DNA from: Chitinispirillaceae bacterium
GTDB lineage: Bacteria; Fibrobacterota; Chitinivibrionia; Chitinivibrionales; Chitinispirillaceae
Length of the DNA stretch: 64,000 nucleotides
Reading direction: 5' to 3'
NCBI GenBank assembly: GCA_016929595.1
Contig: JAFGIN010000079.1
Coordinates: 1-64,000, forward strand
Below the pieces are notes generated by a model. The model had not been told where the DNA came from. It made no database searches and saw only the letters and a list, made by a program, of their open reading frames with translations. Position numbers and translations under genes: made by a program. This document shows positions 28,793 through 38,620 of this stretch, in pieces. The number at the start of each line of letters is the position of its first letter. Position 1 is the first letter of the stretch.

Positions 28793-29843
28793 CTTTCCTC
28801 CGGAAAACGGTGGGATCCAGAGTTACCTCCTCGATCGCGTACTACATCTTTACGATAGCGACGACATTGTAATTTCGGGAAGCTACGGAAAATTCACAGG
28901 TCAACTTCCCTGTAGAATTATTCAACACCAGGCATTCTCTTTTTTCAACAAAAAATGCAACCTGATACTAATGTTCTTTTCTCTATTTGCACTACTGTGT
29001 AAATACCGTGCTGCTGCGATCGAAGCCGGGAATATCTATGGAGCGATTCCGTTATTTTTTTTGTCATTTATATTCAGACATTGCAGATATTCTGTCATTT
29101 GTCATGGGACGGAACTTCTTCAACTTCAGAAAACCTCTGTTAAATGCATCCTTCTCAGAGCTGTGCTAAAAAGATCCAGCCAATACCTTGTTGTCTCGAA
29201 ATTTACTCTGTCTCTTCTGGAAAGAGCCGGTATTTCCGGAAAATATTGTTTTGTTCCACCCAGAATCGATCTTTCCAACTACGATACGCACAGAAACCAG
29301 ATTAAAAAGAGATCTTTCCATATTTTGTCCATTGGAAGATTTGTTCCACATAAAGGCCATGCAATGCTTCTTAGAGCTGCGGCTATGCTCCCCCAATCCA
29401 TTCAGTATAAATTAACAATTGCAGGCTCAGGTCCACTCTATACGTCTCTGAAGCAACAGTGCAGTAATCTGTCGCTTACTGAGAGAGTCTTTATTTTCAA
29501 CCAACCAACATTTGATCAAATACAGACGCTTTATCGGGATGCAGACCTGTTCATATTCCCATCACTTAATCTTCCTGACGGAGTTGAAGGGTTTGGAATT
29601 GTCCTGCTTGAAGCAATGACGTTCCGAATTCCTGTTATTGCATCTGATACAGGTGGTATTCCGGAAGTCGTTACTCCTGAGTGTGCTATACTGCTGCCTC
29701 CGGGTAATCCGCAATCCATTTGTAAGTCTATCATAATGCTGTATGAACATCCGGTTCTGAGAAAACAACTTGCCCGGAAAGCATATGAACGATTAAAAAA
29801 CAATTTTTCCTGGAAACGTCCGCATGCGAATCCTGTTCTTTAA
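28770..29843 (+). CDS. GT4-family glycosyltransferase
   Basis: A 357-residue GT-B glycosyltransferase. The N-terminal half begins with the usual 'MKLLITIDFPPENGGIQSYLL' lead; the C-terminal half has 'ILSIGRFVPHKGHAMLLRA', 'LTIAGSGPLY' and the donor-binding EGFGIVLLEAM (E-x7-E motif), then 'PVIASDTGGIPEVV'. It transfers an activated sugar during surface-glycan assembly; donor and acceptor cannot be read from the sequence. It overlaps both neighbours (23 nt and 20 nt). Confidence 0.88.
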   Translation: MKLLITIDFPPENGGIQSYLLDRVLHLYDSDDIVISGSYGKFTGQLPCRIIQHQAFSFFNKKCNLILMFFSLFALLCKYRAAAIEAGNIYGAIPLFFLSFIFRHCRYSVICHGTELLQLQKTSVKCILLRAVLKRSSQYLVVSKFTLSLLERAGISGKYCFVPPRIDLSNYDTHRNQIKKRSFHILSIGRFVPHKGHAMLLRAAAMLPQSIQYKLTIAGSGPLYTSLKQQCSNLSLTERVFIFNQPTFDQIQTLYRDADLFIFPSLNLPDGVEGFGIVLLEAMTFRIPVIASDTGGIPEVVTPECAILLPPGNPQSICKSIIMLYEHPVLRKQLARKAYERLKNNFSWKRPHANPVL

Positions 29844-30960
29844 CTTCTGGGCATCAAGACCCGGTGGCGCAGAGATCTCTCTGATTGACATAATCAGTGA
29901 AATTTCAAGAAACCACCAAACCCGGCTCATCACCTCAGAATCAGGCTATCTCACTGAGAATGTATCAACGTGCGGTTGTGAGTGTTCAATAATCCCCTGC
30001 GACATCGACCTTTCTGCGTTTCATAGAAACCGCCTCTTTTTCAACAGTATCCTGCATATGCTCACCCTGCTTAAATTCATCAGATATTGCTTTAACGTAA
30101 GGAAATTCGTTTTTTCAGATATGCCCGACATTATTCATGCAAACGTACCTAAATCACATATGCTTCTTCAATTCCTTCTCTTTACAGGTTTTACTGGAAA
30201 AGCAGTTTTTCATATGCGTGAACTGTTTAAGCGGTATTCTGCTGTTCACATTTTTTACTCTTTTCTGTTCCGATTTCACCCGGCGTCAGTAATCGCAATC
30301 TCACATGCTGTTCTCGATTCACTACCAGAATCAATGAAAAAATTCGCTACGGTAATTTATAATGGAGTTGATGTTCCGGATTCTGTTCCTTCTAAAAAGC
30401 CATCAGGGAATTATCCGCATTTTCTCTATCTTGGACGTATCGTACCCTGGAAGGGTTGCGATCTGCTTGTCGAAGCTTTTAAACTATTAGTCAACAAATA
30501 CCAGGATAAGTCAGGTACACTCACAATAATTGGTGGTACATTTTACTGGGCCGCATCATACCGTGAAGTACTTTTTAATAAAATATTCAGTCTTGGTCTT
30601 GAAAAACACATTACATTGCTGGAATTCAGCAATACTCCAGGAGAAATCTACATAAAGCATTCCATATTGTGTATGCCTTCAGATAAAGAACCATTTGGCA
30701 GAGTAGCTGCTGAGGCTATGGCATTTAGTTTACCTGTAATCGGATTCAATTCCGGAGGACTTTCTGAGGTTGTACAACATAACGAAACAGGCCTTCTGGG
30801 ACAGAACCGCACTCCTGAAGTATTATGTGCATTGATGGAATATTTTATAATTAACCCAGGTGAAATCGAGAGAATGGGTGCAAACGGGCGGGAACGCTGT
30901 ATTCGTTTTTTTGACAAAAGAAGACAACTGCCACAGATCGCACATACGATAATCAGCTGA
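29824..30960 (+). CDS. GT4-family glycosyltransferase, second
   Basis: A 378-residue GT-B enzyme: N-terminal 'RILFFNFWASRPGGAEISL', a C-terminal donor domain with 'FLYLGRIVPWKGCDLLVEAF', 'TIIGGTF' and KEPFGRVAAEAMAF (E-x7-E), then 'PVIGFNSGGLSEVV'. It starts within the end of the preceding glycosyltransferase and stops 4 nt from the convergent fkp gene. Together with the ligase-like protein it probably builds a surface polysaccharide. Linkage and sugars are unknown, though fucose is a candidate from the neighbours. Confidence 0.88.
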   Translation: MRILFFNFWASRPGGAEISLIDIISEISRNHQTRLITSESGYLTENVSTCGCECSIIPCDIDLSAFHRNRLFFNSILHMLTLLKFIRYCFNVRKFVFSDMPDIIHANVPKSHMLLQFLLFTGFTGKAVFHMRELFKRYSAVHIFYSFLFRFHPASVIAISHAVLDSLPESMKKFATVIYNGVDVPDSVPSKKPSGNYPHFLYLGRIVPWKGCDLLVEAFKLLVNKYQDKSGTLTIIGGTFYWAASYREVLFNKIFSLGLEKHITLLEFSNTPGEIYIKHSILCMPSDKEPFGRVAAEAMAFSLPVIGFNSGGLSEVVQHNETGLLGQNRTPEVLCALMEYFIINPGEIERMGANGRERCIRFFDKRRQLPQIAHTIIS

Positions 30961-30964
30961 ACGA

Positions 30965-33868
30965 TTACATAATAGTAACCGATATGCCCTGGGTGTTCAT
31001 TGCAAAATCCACCAGTTCAAGAGTACTCTCATCTGTTATTGAACGTCTGAGTTTCTCCGCCTGCTCCGGAGTATCTGAAACAAACAACACAAAACCACCA
31101 CCTCCGGCACCCGTAGCTTTCGCACCGGAATAGTTTCCTTTTAATGTTTCAAATAAATGGTCCATCTGACTATTTTTCAGAAACGGATGAATTTTTTCGT
31201 TTGTATGCTGAAATGTATTCAGAACAGATGCCAGACTACCAATATCAAAAGCCGCCACAGCTTCAGCAGCATCGAATGCCAGGTTCTTCAACTGCTTTAG
31301 CGAATATTCGTAAGATGGAATACTCTCATTCATCAAATCTGCTACAATCGTACTGATTGTTTGAGAGGTTCGCTTTATTCTGGTATTTGCCAGTGTAAAA
31401 CAGGACTTTCTGTATGAATCAGTCATAAAGTCTGCATTCAAACGGGATACTTTAATCTGTGGAAAATACCCGGGCGCACTTTGTAATAATTTCATACCAC
31501 CATAAATGCCACCTACAATATCCTGCCACCCGCTCCCAGCTCCCGAGAGCTGCTCTACCTGTATGGTATCATTAAGCAATAGTTCCCAGGAAACGGATCT
31601 GCCAAAGAGTGCATAGACAGAGGCGATCACCGACGCTGTCAGTATTGATGAACCTCCCAGCCCACTTCCCGGTGGTACCGCACACATGGTTGTTATCTCA
31701 ATTCCACCACCAGCATCAGCCAGCATCTTATCAAGCGATACATTCCGGTTATTATTGAACCCGCAGTAGCGTAATGCATTCAATATAAGATCAAACCCCG
31801 ATTGAGCAGATTCGAAATGATCAAAATTTGAACAGGTATAGCTGCACCCTTTGTCAATTGAATGGACTCTGATCACCAATTCATCGATTCTCCTGGTAAA
31901 AACATTTACCGGTTCGATCCCTTTGAGATTGACGGCCATATTAAGTACCGCTCCGCCATATTTTAATGTAAATGGCGGAACATCACTCCATCCTCCCGCG
32001 ATGTCAACACGCACAGGACATCTGATAACAACAGTCTGGTCCGGATTCACTACGTACGTTGCACCAGGGAGGTTAGAAACGATTTTTTTCTGATAGAACC
32101 CCACACCACTTGAATGTGACCTGGTGCCCCGCAAAACGTCCAGCACACGCCCCCGGTATTTTCTGGTCAGGATGTCACTGGTGTTTTCATATATTGTGTC
32201 AATATCTGTATTACTAGCGTCTTCTGAAAAAGCTTCTCTGAAATCATTGGCCCCTGCACTAACCCATCCTTTGCCATCGATAATTAACGAATGCAGCATT
32301 GACGAGCGAAGTTTCTGGCGGTTTTTATCACGTTCAATTGCAATTTCAGGAATAGAACATTGTGATAACGATAACCGTTTCGAAGAACAGAATTTCTCTT
32401 TCCATTGAGTACCCGAAGGAGGATTCCAAAAACCACTCAGAAAATCATCTGAGGCGTCTGCTCTGAACAATTTTGCCTCACTTAACCTGAAAGGCTCCTG
32501 ATCAATCCCGATATCTGCAAGTGTCAGAAATCGTTGTGTCAGCCATTTTTCAAGTAATGTCCCGCAAAACGTAAGTGTATCTGCAGTTCCGGCTTTGGAA
32601 AAATTATCTGATGTGTTGTATACAAGAAACACTCTGTCACTACCTGCAGTCCTGCAGTCAATACATATTCCGGCAGGAATTGAAATATCGGTCTGCCAAT
32701 CCTGTATCCCCGAAAACAGGTTGTCACCCAATGCATTCTCAATGGTACAGGAGGAAACCCCTTCAGCAATAGAAACACTCCCCCTGCGTACCGGTGTACG
32801 CACCTTATTGCAATTGAAGGTTATCCAGCCAGATTTATGTGTTACCCGAAGCTCTGCGAATTGCCCGGAATACCATACTATCACCTGCTTAGCCTGAAGA
32901 CCTTTACACAAATCAAAATAGCCTCTTATAGTATCGACATGAAAGAATTGTGCGTTTTTCAGCAGTGATGCGGTCAAAGTAAAAGACTTGACATGTTCAT
33001 ATATCAAAGCAAATAATTCATGTTGATGGCCATACAAAGAGATCGTTTCATGGTCTGATTCCCACTTTTCTCTCCCCAGCGCAGCAGTTATCAACTCCTG
33101 ATACAGGTCAAATGATACATCTCCGGACTTAAGCGTATCTATCAATTTTTTCCCATTAAATTGCTCTCTTGCAAGGCCTAATAAAGCTGCAACAAATGAT
33201 GGACTGAGCGAGAGAATTCCTGTATCTACCGCACACGTATCGGTACCTTCAATTGAAACATTCTTTTTGAGAAAAATCGGATCCGACTTCTGAAAATATC
33301 CGGTTACAGCGTGCATATAGGAATCGAATCTGAAAACACCATGAGAAGAACCCGTATCGAATGATGCTGGAAAAGTGAATCCATGAAAATCCCCCCGCTC
33401 TGCCGGTATGTACTCAGGAGCACAATCCACGTACACATCTGCAGGAGCAACAACTACTTCATCCTCACGCCACGGATATTTCAGAAAGAAATCGATTTGC
33501 AGATCAAGCATGACAGGAGGAAGAGTACTACTGCTGTCAACCGGAACGGGTGTAAATACAATTCCCTCTGATGAAAATGTGGTTAAAGCATCGCCACTCC
33601 CCCCCGCATTGAGTATAAGTATCTTTCCAGAAACGGGATTTATATCATCAGATTCATTCAACCCGCTCTTTCTGTCAAGAAAGTGCTGTAAGGCCAGAAG
33701 CACTGCTCCTCCACTACCAACCTTTCCATTCCCGGGATCGCTGAGTACCTTAAAATCTATCTCTGATGGGTAAAGGCCATGATTTATTCGCCGTTCGATA
33801 AGCTTTCTGTATTCCTGTGCCCGCGATTCGGTTGAAACGGTGATTATACAGGTTGTAAACAGCGACAT
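30965..33868 (-). CDS. fkp: Bifunctional L-fucokinase/GDP-L-fucose pyrophosphorylase
   Basis: A 967-residue two-domain enzyme of the Bacteroides Fkp type, which phosphorylates free L-fucose and joins it to GMP to make GDP-L-fucose. The N-terminal half is the pyrophosphorylase domain (VLSDPGNGKVGSGGAVLLAL). The C-terminal third is a GHMP kinase: 'VRVDIAGGWSDVPPF', the ATP loop PPGSGLGGSSILTAS (around residue 730) and 'GAKATGAGGGGFVLF'. GGAGG lies about 6 nt upstream of the ATG. The length fits the family. It precedes fcl's 3' end by 123 nt on the same strand, so salvage and de novo enzymes sit together. Confidence 0.92.
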   Translation of the reverse strand: MSLFTTCIITVSTESRAQEYRKLIERRINHGLYPSEIDFKVLSDPGNGKVGSGGAVLLALQHFLDRKSGLNESDDINPVSGKILILNAGGSGDALTTFSSEGIVFTPVPVDSSSTLPPVMLDLQIDFFLKYPWREDEVVVAPADVYVDCAPEYIPAERGDFHGFTFPASFDTGSSHGVFRFDSYMHAVTGYFQKSDPIFLKKNVSIEGTDTCAVDTGILSLSPSFVAALLGLAREQFNGKKLIDTLKSGDVSFDLYQELITAALGREKWESDHETISLYGHQHELFALIYEHVKSFTLTASLLKNAQFFHVDTIRGYFDLCKGLQAKQVIVWYSGQFAELRVTHKSGWITFNCNKVRTPVRRGSVSIAEGVSSCTIENALGDNLFSGIQDWQTDISIPAGICIDCRTAGSDRVFLVYNTSDNFSKAGTADTLTFCGTLLEKWLTQRFLTLADIGIDQEPFRLSEAKLFRADASDDFLSGFWNPPSGTQWKEKFCSSKRLSLSQCSIPEIAIERDKNRQKLRSSMLHSLIIDGKGWVSAGANDFREAFSEDASNTDIDTIYENTSDILTRKYRGRVLDVLRGTRSHSSGVGFYQKKIVSNLPGATYVVNPDQTVVIRCPVRVDIAGGWSDVPPFTLKYGGAVLNMAVNLKGIEPVNVFTRRIDELVIRVHSIDKGCSYTCSNFDHFESAQSGFDLILNALRYCGFNNNRNVSLDKMLADAGGGIEITTMCAVPPGSGLGGSSILTASVIASVYALFGRSVSWELLLNDTIQVEQLSGAGSGWQDIVGGIYGGMKLLQSAPGYFPQIKVSRLNADFMTDSYRKSCFTLANTRIKRTSQTISTIVADLMNESIPSYEYSLKQLKNLAFDAAEAVAAFDIGSLASVLNTFQHTNEKIHPFLKNSQMDHLFETLKGNYSGAKATGAGGGGFVLFVSDTPEQAEKLRRSITDESTLELVDFAMNTQGISVTIM

Positions 33869-33991
33869 TATGTGCCTCCGGATTTTTTATTTAATTATAA
33901 ATTAAAAAACATTGTTACTACTCAGCAGGATACAGAACTCAGTATTCGGTATTTTGAATAAAAAACGTATGGGTCTTCTTATTCAGAAAAA

Positions 33992-34936
33992 TTATTTAAT
34001 TTCTCCGGCATCCCACCGTTTTACGAAATCACTGTATGCCATTGTTAACCCTTCACGCATGGAAATACGATGTTTCCATCCAAGACCGTGTATCTTTGAG
34101 CAATCCAGAAGTTTGCGTGGAGTTCCATCGGGCTTTGATGTATCAAACGTTATATCGCCAGTAAAACCTACCGCTTCTTTAACGAAGTATGCAAGATTTT
34201 TAATAGAGATCTCATCGCCCGAACCAATGTTAACTATCTCACTGTCATCGTAATGTTGCATTAAATAGATACAGGCATCTGCCAGATCATCAGAATACAG
34301 AAATTCACGAAAAGCTGATCCTGTTCCCCATATCGCTACCTCAGAAGCATTGTTAATTTTTGCTTCATGAAATCTTCTGATCAAGGCTGGAAGAACATGT
34401 GAATTCTGCCCATGATAATTATCTGCAGGGCCATACAGATTTGTAGGCATTACACTGATAAAATTAGTTTCATATTGGCGATTATAACTCTGGCACATTA
34501 TAATTCCTGCAATTTTTGCAAGCGCATAGGCCTTATTGGTTTCCTCAAGTGGTCCGCTAAGCAGCGAACTTTCATTCATAGGCTGAGGGGCAAATTTTGG
34601 ATAAATACACGACGATCCAAGAAAGAGCAGCTTTTTAACCTTGTGTTTATAAGAACTATGTACTACGTTACACTGAATCTGCATATTACTGTAAGCGAAA
34701 TCGGCCGGATATGTGTTATTAGCATAAATCCCGCCAACTTTTGCCGCAGATAGAAAAACATAATCCGGCTTTTCTTTTTTAAAAAACGCTTCTACCGCCG
34801 CCTGATTTTCCAGATCAAGTTCAGAGCGGTTCCTTGTGATAACATTTGTAAAACCTTGATATTTTAACGTCCTGACCAGCGCGGACCCCACCAGACCACG
34901 GTGCCCCGCAACAAAAATTGATGAATCCTTCTGCAT
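33992..34936 (-). CDS. fcl: GDP-L-fucose synthase (GDP-4-keto-6-deoxymannose epimerase/reductase)
   Basis: A 314-residue short-chain dehydrogenase of the Fcl/WcaG type, which makes GDP-L-fucose from GDP-4-keto-6-deoxy-D-mannose. Visible are the nucleotide loop [10 protein letters not shown], the [10 protein letters not shown] serine segment, the YALAK catalytic Tyr/Lys, '[11 protein letters not shown]' and '[19 protein letters not shown]', all typical. GGAG lies 5 nt before the ATG. The preceding enzyme GMD is not in the window. It is probably cotranscribed with fkp downstream. Confidence 0.93.
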   Translation of the reverse strand: MQKDSSIFVAGHRGLVGSALVRTLKYQGFTNVITRNRSELDLENQAAVEAFFKKEKPDYVFLSAAKVGGIYANNTYPADFAYSNMQIQCNVVHSSYKHKVKKLLFLGSSCIYPKFAPQPMNESSLLSGPLEETNKAYALAKIAGIIMCQSYNRQYETNFISVMPTNLYGPADNYHGQNSHVLPALIRRFHEAKINNASEVAIWGTGSAFREFLYSDDLADACIYLMQHYDDSEIVNIGSGDEISIKNLAYFVKEAVGFTGDITFDTSKPDGTPRKLLDCSKIHGLGWKHRISMREGLTMAYSDFVKRWDAGEIK

Positions 34937-35349
34937 AGTACTCCACTATCTTTCAAGTTTAAATATAGCAAAATATAGTTTTCCCCACTCCATATGTCAC
35001 TATTGCAGCATACTCCTGAAAATTTCACCTGCAGAAAACAACCTTTCAAAAAAACCGATAAAAGAAACGATTGTAATGTGCATTACGGAAAGGCTGGCAA
35101 AATACTGATCGGCCCGGGCATGGGCCTACTGAAGACATTAAACCGACTTGCCCTGAATCTGGAACAAACCTCAGGAGTCAGTAAGAGGATCTGTTATAGT
35201 ACTCAGATGCTTCTGATATATTTACAATACCGGCCGTGCGTTGATCCCGATTTGCATGAGAAAGATAAACGTTTTTACGCATTACGACAACCCTTCTCCC
35301 GCAAAGCGATTTCAGAATGAATTGAAACCTGGCTTTAATCGAGTAACTA
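34937..35349. other. Intergenic region between fcl and the caspase operon
   Basis: This 413-nt stretch contains no gene I can support. A plus-strand frame of 108 codons (34994-35320) is basic, low in family-like motifs and lacks a good ribosome-binding site. A small GC hairpin (GGCCC/GGGCC, 35111-35126) is the only structure noted. It holds fcl's promoter and the 3' end of the caspase operon. Confidence 0.4.
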
Positions 35350-36114
35350 TTATTGTAACAAATATTTTTTAAGAGTGTACGTCGTAATAAGTTTCCCATT
35401 CCTGTACTTCAAATACCCAAGACAACCAATAGCTGGATGATAGTAGTAGTAGGTCTCTGTCGATGCATCACTTTCCTTATACAGATAGCATGAATCCCTG
35501 AAATAAACCGGTGATGCGCCATGCCTGTTTTCAATTGGTGCATAAAATTTTGTTGCAGTCTCCATTACCTGCATTACTAGAGTTTCTGATGAATCCCTCC
35601 CTGGTAATGCGACCTGATACACAGTACCTTTTGTTGATGGATACGAAAGCCATAATACAGCATCTTCGTAAAGTACTTTATTTTGATGAGCATATTCACC
35701 AACAATGTATAATCCCCGTTTGTTGAGATCACCGCTTCCAATATGCATCAGAAGCAACCCGCTGTCAAGATTTTCCCATTCATATTTGTACACATACTGA
35801 TATGATTTTTGACTATAGGATGAACTATTTCTGAAATTTTCTGGTGAAATGAGTGTATCATCATTAAAAAGCAGATACCCCCCGGGAATGCTCCTGAACA
35901 ATGTCCTGTCACTTAATTGAATTTTTATCCCATTGGTATCATACCATGTACTCCAGTATTCCCAGTGATTTCCAATGATTAGTGGACAAATACTTTCAGT
36001 CGATGGCAGCGGTGGATCATCGATACCACATAGAGCATCACCGGGAGAATTTAATGAGCAACCAATCAAAAAATATGATCCCAATAAAATTACGTATACT
36101 ACAAGTCTTCTCAT
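35350..36114 (-). CDS. Lipoprotein of unknown function, last gene of the caspase operon
   Basis: A 254-residue protein with a clear lipoprotein leader (lipobox LIGC, residues ~16-19) and no further membrane helix. The mature part is rich in aromatic strands ('CPLIIGNHWEYWSTWYDTNG', 'YYYYHPAIGCLGYLKYRNG'), a layout common in exported Fibrobacterota lipoproteins. No enzymatic motif is seen. Its start overlaps the stop of the caspase gene by 4 nt (ATGA), so it is translated from the same message and probably works at the envelope with the caspase-barrel protein. Confidence 0.75.
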   Translation of the reverse strand: MRRLVVYVILLGSYFLIGCSLNSPGDALCGIDDPPLPSTESICPLIIGNHWEYWSTWYDTNGIKIQLSDRTLFRSIPGGYLLFNDDTLISPENFRNSSSYSQKSYQYVYKYEWENLDSGLLLMHIGSGDLNKRGLYIVGEYAHQNKVLYEDAVLWLSYPSTKGTVYQVALPGRDSSETLVMQVMETATKFYAPIENRHGASPVYFRDSCYLYKESDASTETYYYYHPAIGCLGYLKYRNGKLITTYTLKKYLLQ

Positions 36115-37877
36115 CCCTTTACCTCCTTCAGTCTCAATGTAAACAGAAGGTTAATATGAAACTCAATACCTCTTAATTTAAATCTGAAATCTTCATCATC
36201 AATGGATTCCTGATCTTCTGGTGTATTGAATTGTGGCAGTGTCATACCATAATAGAAACGCTCTGGTTTTTTCTGATATCGGAAACGTGTCTGAGCACCC
36301 AAGACAATAAACGGCGTAAGCTGATACATATAAGCCAATGCCGCATATGGTAAAATCTTCACCCCTTCATCTTTTAATTTTTTCTTTTCCACTATATCAA
36401 AAAGGGTATCGGTAAAATCTGTGGTAATATGATAGTTTCCGCGAATAAATGATACTCCGGCAGTCCCGGATACTCCCCGCAAAATACCTCTGGAGATCCT
36501 GTATCCAGTTCCAATGTCAAACGTAGAAAGTTCAAGAGACCTCTTCAATATGAGTGATACACCATTGTTGTTTGTATTATCAATCAGAGAATTTCTTCCA
36601 GCATGCGACTGATCCTCTTCCCATTTTGATTTTTCATAGGACAGATTAACGAGATACTGCCCCCGCAATACTAATTCTCCCATTACCCCTGCGGAAAAGG
36701 CTTCATAGGGAAAATTAAATGTCGGATTCATACCAAACATTCGGTATCCATCAAATCGCTTCATCATCTGTTGGTTGAGGTCCTTCATTACCATCCTCCG
36801 GACCCCTCCTGAAAATCCGAAATTCAAACTCGTATAACGCGAACCACTCCCTTTTTTTCTTGACTTCTGTCCCTTTGTCAGCATAAAATCGTTCTCTCCA
36901 ACCTGGACCGTTGACGATCCAACCTTTACTCCAGATTTCCACATTTTCCCATTTTCATTCCTGAAAACGCTGTATGTACCCGGGTCAAGTGCTATCATAA
37001 TCGTTGCCTGCCGCTCTTTGTCAAGATCCGCAACAACATTTGCCCTCTCATCCTGAATAGTAATTGCTCCACTCAACCCGCTTTGGAGTAAAATTCCCTG
37101 AGACCTGATATTGAGATCAGCAAGAACAATATCGCCTTCACCCTGAATCTGGAACTGATAACCCGGATGCTGTGTTCCTCCCCACGATGATGCCGTTGAA
37201 GAAACGGTGCGGTTATATGAATACTGGTATGCTTCAGCAAGGGTTACTTTACGGTCACCTGACATATCAGCACTTCCCCGCAAGGCATTAACAAAATGAA
37301 ATGTAAATACTGAGTTTTTTAACCTGTCAGATTCCTGTGCATTTTCCGTAGCAGAGGATGAACTCAATATCACCTGTCCCTTTATTTTACTATCCTCTTT
37401 GAACAAAAACGGTTCAGACAAGGCACCACCTTTAAGACGGGTAAAACTACCACTCTGACACGCATCAAAAACTCCTATTCGAATCGATACCGGAAACGCC
37501 GAAAAACTGTCTTTTAGCGACTGAAGCGGATATCGTCCGGCACCCATCTTCAGATTACTCTGATCTGCATGTCCGGTGTAGTAGAAAAGCAGCAGATTAT
37601 CTTCACCGGCGGGAAGCTTTGACTTAAGATCTTCAAGAGCTACTTCAAGATCCTGCGGCGATTTATCCTGAAGTAAAAGGATGTGCTGGTTATCGAAACC
37701 ACAGTACTCTTTTAGAATTGTCCAGAGTGACTGAATATCGTTATTAACATACCGCAACTCGCTCACATCACTCCCCCCTCTGCTGTTACCAACAAGCAAC
37801 GCAAATCTTGCAGCATCACCTGATTGTGCAATTACAAGCAAAAAAAAGACTGTTAATAGTAAATATTTTACTCTCAT
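36111..37877 (-). CDS. Exported caspase-like (C14) protease with predicted C-terminal outer-membrane barrel
   Basis: A 588-residue protein with a signal peptide (1-22, ending GDAA). Residues ~23-255 are a caspase/metacaspase-fold domain: catalytic histidine in LLLFYYTGHAD (H103) and catalytic cysteine in IGVFDACQSG (C140). A short PEGA-like strand region follows (~265-340). Residues ~350-588 are strand-rich with alternating aromatic residues and end in strands 'FHINLLFTLRL', consistent with an outer-membrane barrel (inference). The gene overlaps the anti-sigma gene upstream and the lipoprotein downstream by ATGA each. A caspase dyad outside the cytoplasm under an ECF sigma factor is unusual. 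Substrate unknown. Confidence 0.8.
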   Translation of the reverse strand: MRVKYLLLTVFFLLVIAQSGDAARFALLVGNSRGGSDVSELRYVNNDIQSLWTILKEYCGFDNQHILLLQDKSPQDLEVALEDLKSKLPAGEDNLLLFYYTGHADQSNLKMGAGRYPLQSLKDSFSAFPVSIRIGVFDACQSGSFTRLKGGALSEPFLFKEDSKIKGQVILSSSSATENAQESDRLKNSVFTFHFVNALRGSADMSGDRKVTLAEAYQYSYNRTVSSTASSWGGTQHPGYQFQIQGEGDIVLADLNIRSQGILLQSGLSGAITIQDERANVVADLDKERQATIMIALDPGTYSVFRNENGKMWKSGVKVGSSTVQVGENDFMLTKGQKSRKKGSGSRYTSLNFGFSGGVRRMVMKDLNQQMMKRFDGYRMFGMNPTFNFPYEAFSAGVMGELVLRGQYLVNLSYEKSKWEEDQSHAGRNSLIDNTNNNGVSLILKRSLELSTFDIGTGYRISRGILRGVSGTAGVSFIRGNYHITTDFTDTLFDIVEKKKLKDEGVKILPYAALAYMYQLTPFIVLGAQTRFRYQKKPERFYYGMTLPQFNTPEDQESIDDEDFRFKLRGIEFHINLLFTLRLKEVKG

Positions 37878-38620
37878 TGCGCATGCTCCTTCTTCTCTAC
37901 AACGATACTCTGAATGACAGCATTTTCAATATTAAAACGCAAATCTCTCAAACTGCCACTACTGTTAAGTGCTTTTGAAAATTTTGCTGTAATATGGGTG
38001 GCGTGAAGCGGAAACGCCGAAAACACTGCAAGATAAAGCTCCGGACCAAGATACTTATCCAGTGTAATACTGTTTGGTAAAGGAAGATCACGACCTGGCT
38101 CAAGCGCAATCGAACTGTCCCCATCAGAAGGGTAGTACACTGTTATTGATTTATTGCTATCTGCACTAAGCAGCATGAAATAATGCCTTTCCCCACAGGA
38201 ATAGGTGAACTGTATTTTTTCTCCAGGGTAATAAATGCTGTTATCACGCTTTACAGGACTTCCATTCTCATCCTGAACAAACAGGCTGACCTGAGTTGTA
38301 CCTTTTATCCGGTATCCATCAATACTCGTATTTGTATATACCAGGTAAGCGCCTGAAACAACAAGAACTAATGATGCCGCCAGAGCAAGCAAGGGACCAT
38401 GCCTGAAATGGTGTACCCTGCCCGCTGTATGTTCCGGTACCTTTTCCGGTTTTGGGTATTGCTTCAAAAAATTACTTCTTTCCTGCTTAATCTCTTTAAT
38501 CATAGCATCACAAAGTGTACACTCTTTCAGGTGTTCATCTATCGATCTGGCCGTAAATGTATCAAGATCTCCTGCTACAAACGATAGCATTGTCAGTCTG
38601 TCAAATTTGTCGCACCGCAT
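37874..38620 (-). CDS. Anti-sigma factor with zinc-finger N-terminus and DUF4384-like C-terminal domain
   Basis: A 248-residue single-span membrane protein. The N-terminal ~45 residues form a zf-HC2-type anti-sigma domain (IDEHLKECTLCDAM, His/Cys/Cys pattern) that should bind the ECF sigma factor encoded just before. One membrane helix follows (~74-95, LLALAASLVLVVSGAYLVY). The exported C-terminal part (GTTQVSLFVQDENG...YYPGEKIQFTYS...YYPSDGD) looks like DUF4384, a domain often paired with caspase-like proteases. It overlaps the sigma gene through TAATG and the caspase gene through ATGA. It should hold the sigma factor at the membrane until an envelope signal arrives. Confidence 0.82.
   Translation of the reverse strand: MRCDKFDRLTMLSFVAGDLDTFTARSIDEHLKECTLCDAMIKEIKQERSNFLKQYPKPEKVPEHTAGRVHHFRHGPLLALAASLVLVVSGAYLVYTNTSIDGYRIKGTTQVSLFVQDENGSPVKRDNSIYYPGEKIQFTYSCGERHYFMLLSADSNKSITVYYPSDGDSSIALEPGRDLPLPNSITLDKYLGPELYLAVFSAFPLHATHITAKFSKALNSSGSLRDLRFNIENAVIQSIVVEKKEHAQ

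Noticed and set aside
34994-35320. 108-codon plus-strand frame between fcl and the caspase operon
   Set aside because: No ribosome-binding site, scattered Cys/Lys composition, no family-like motif, and it overlaps a reverse frame of similar quality.
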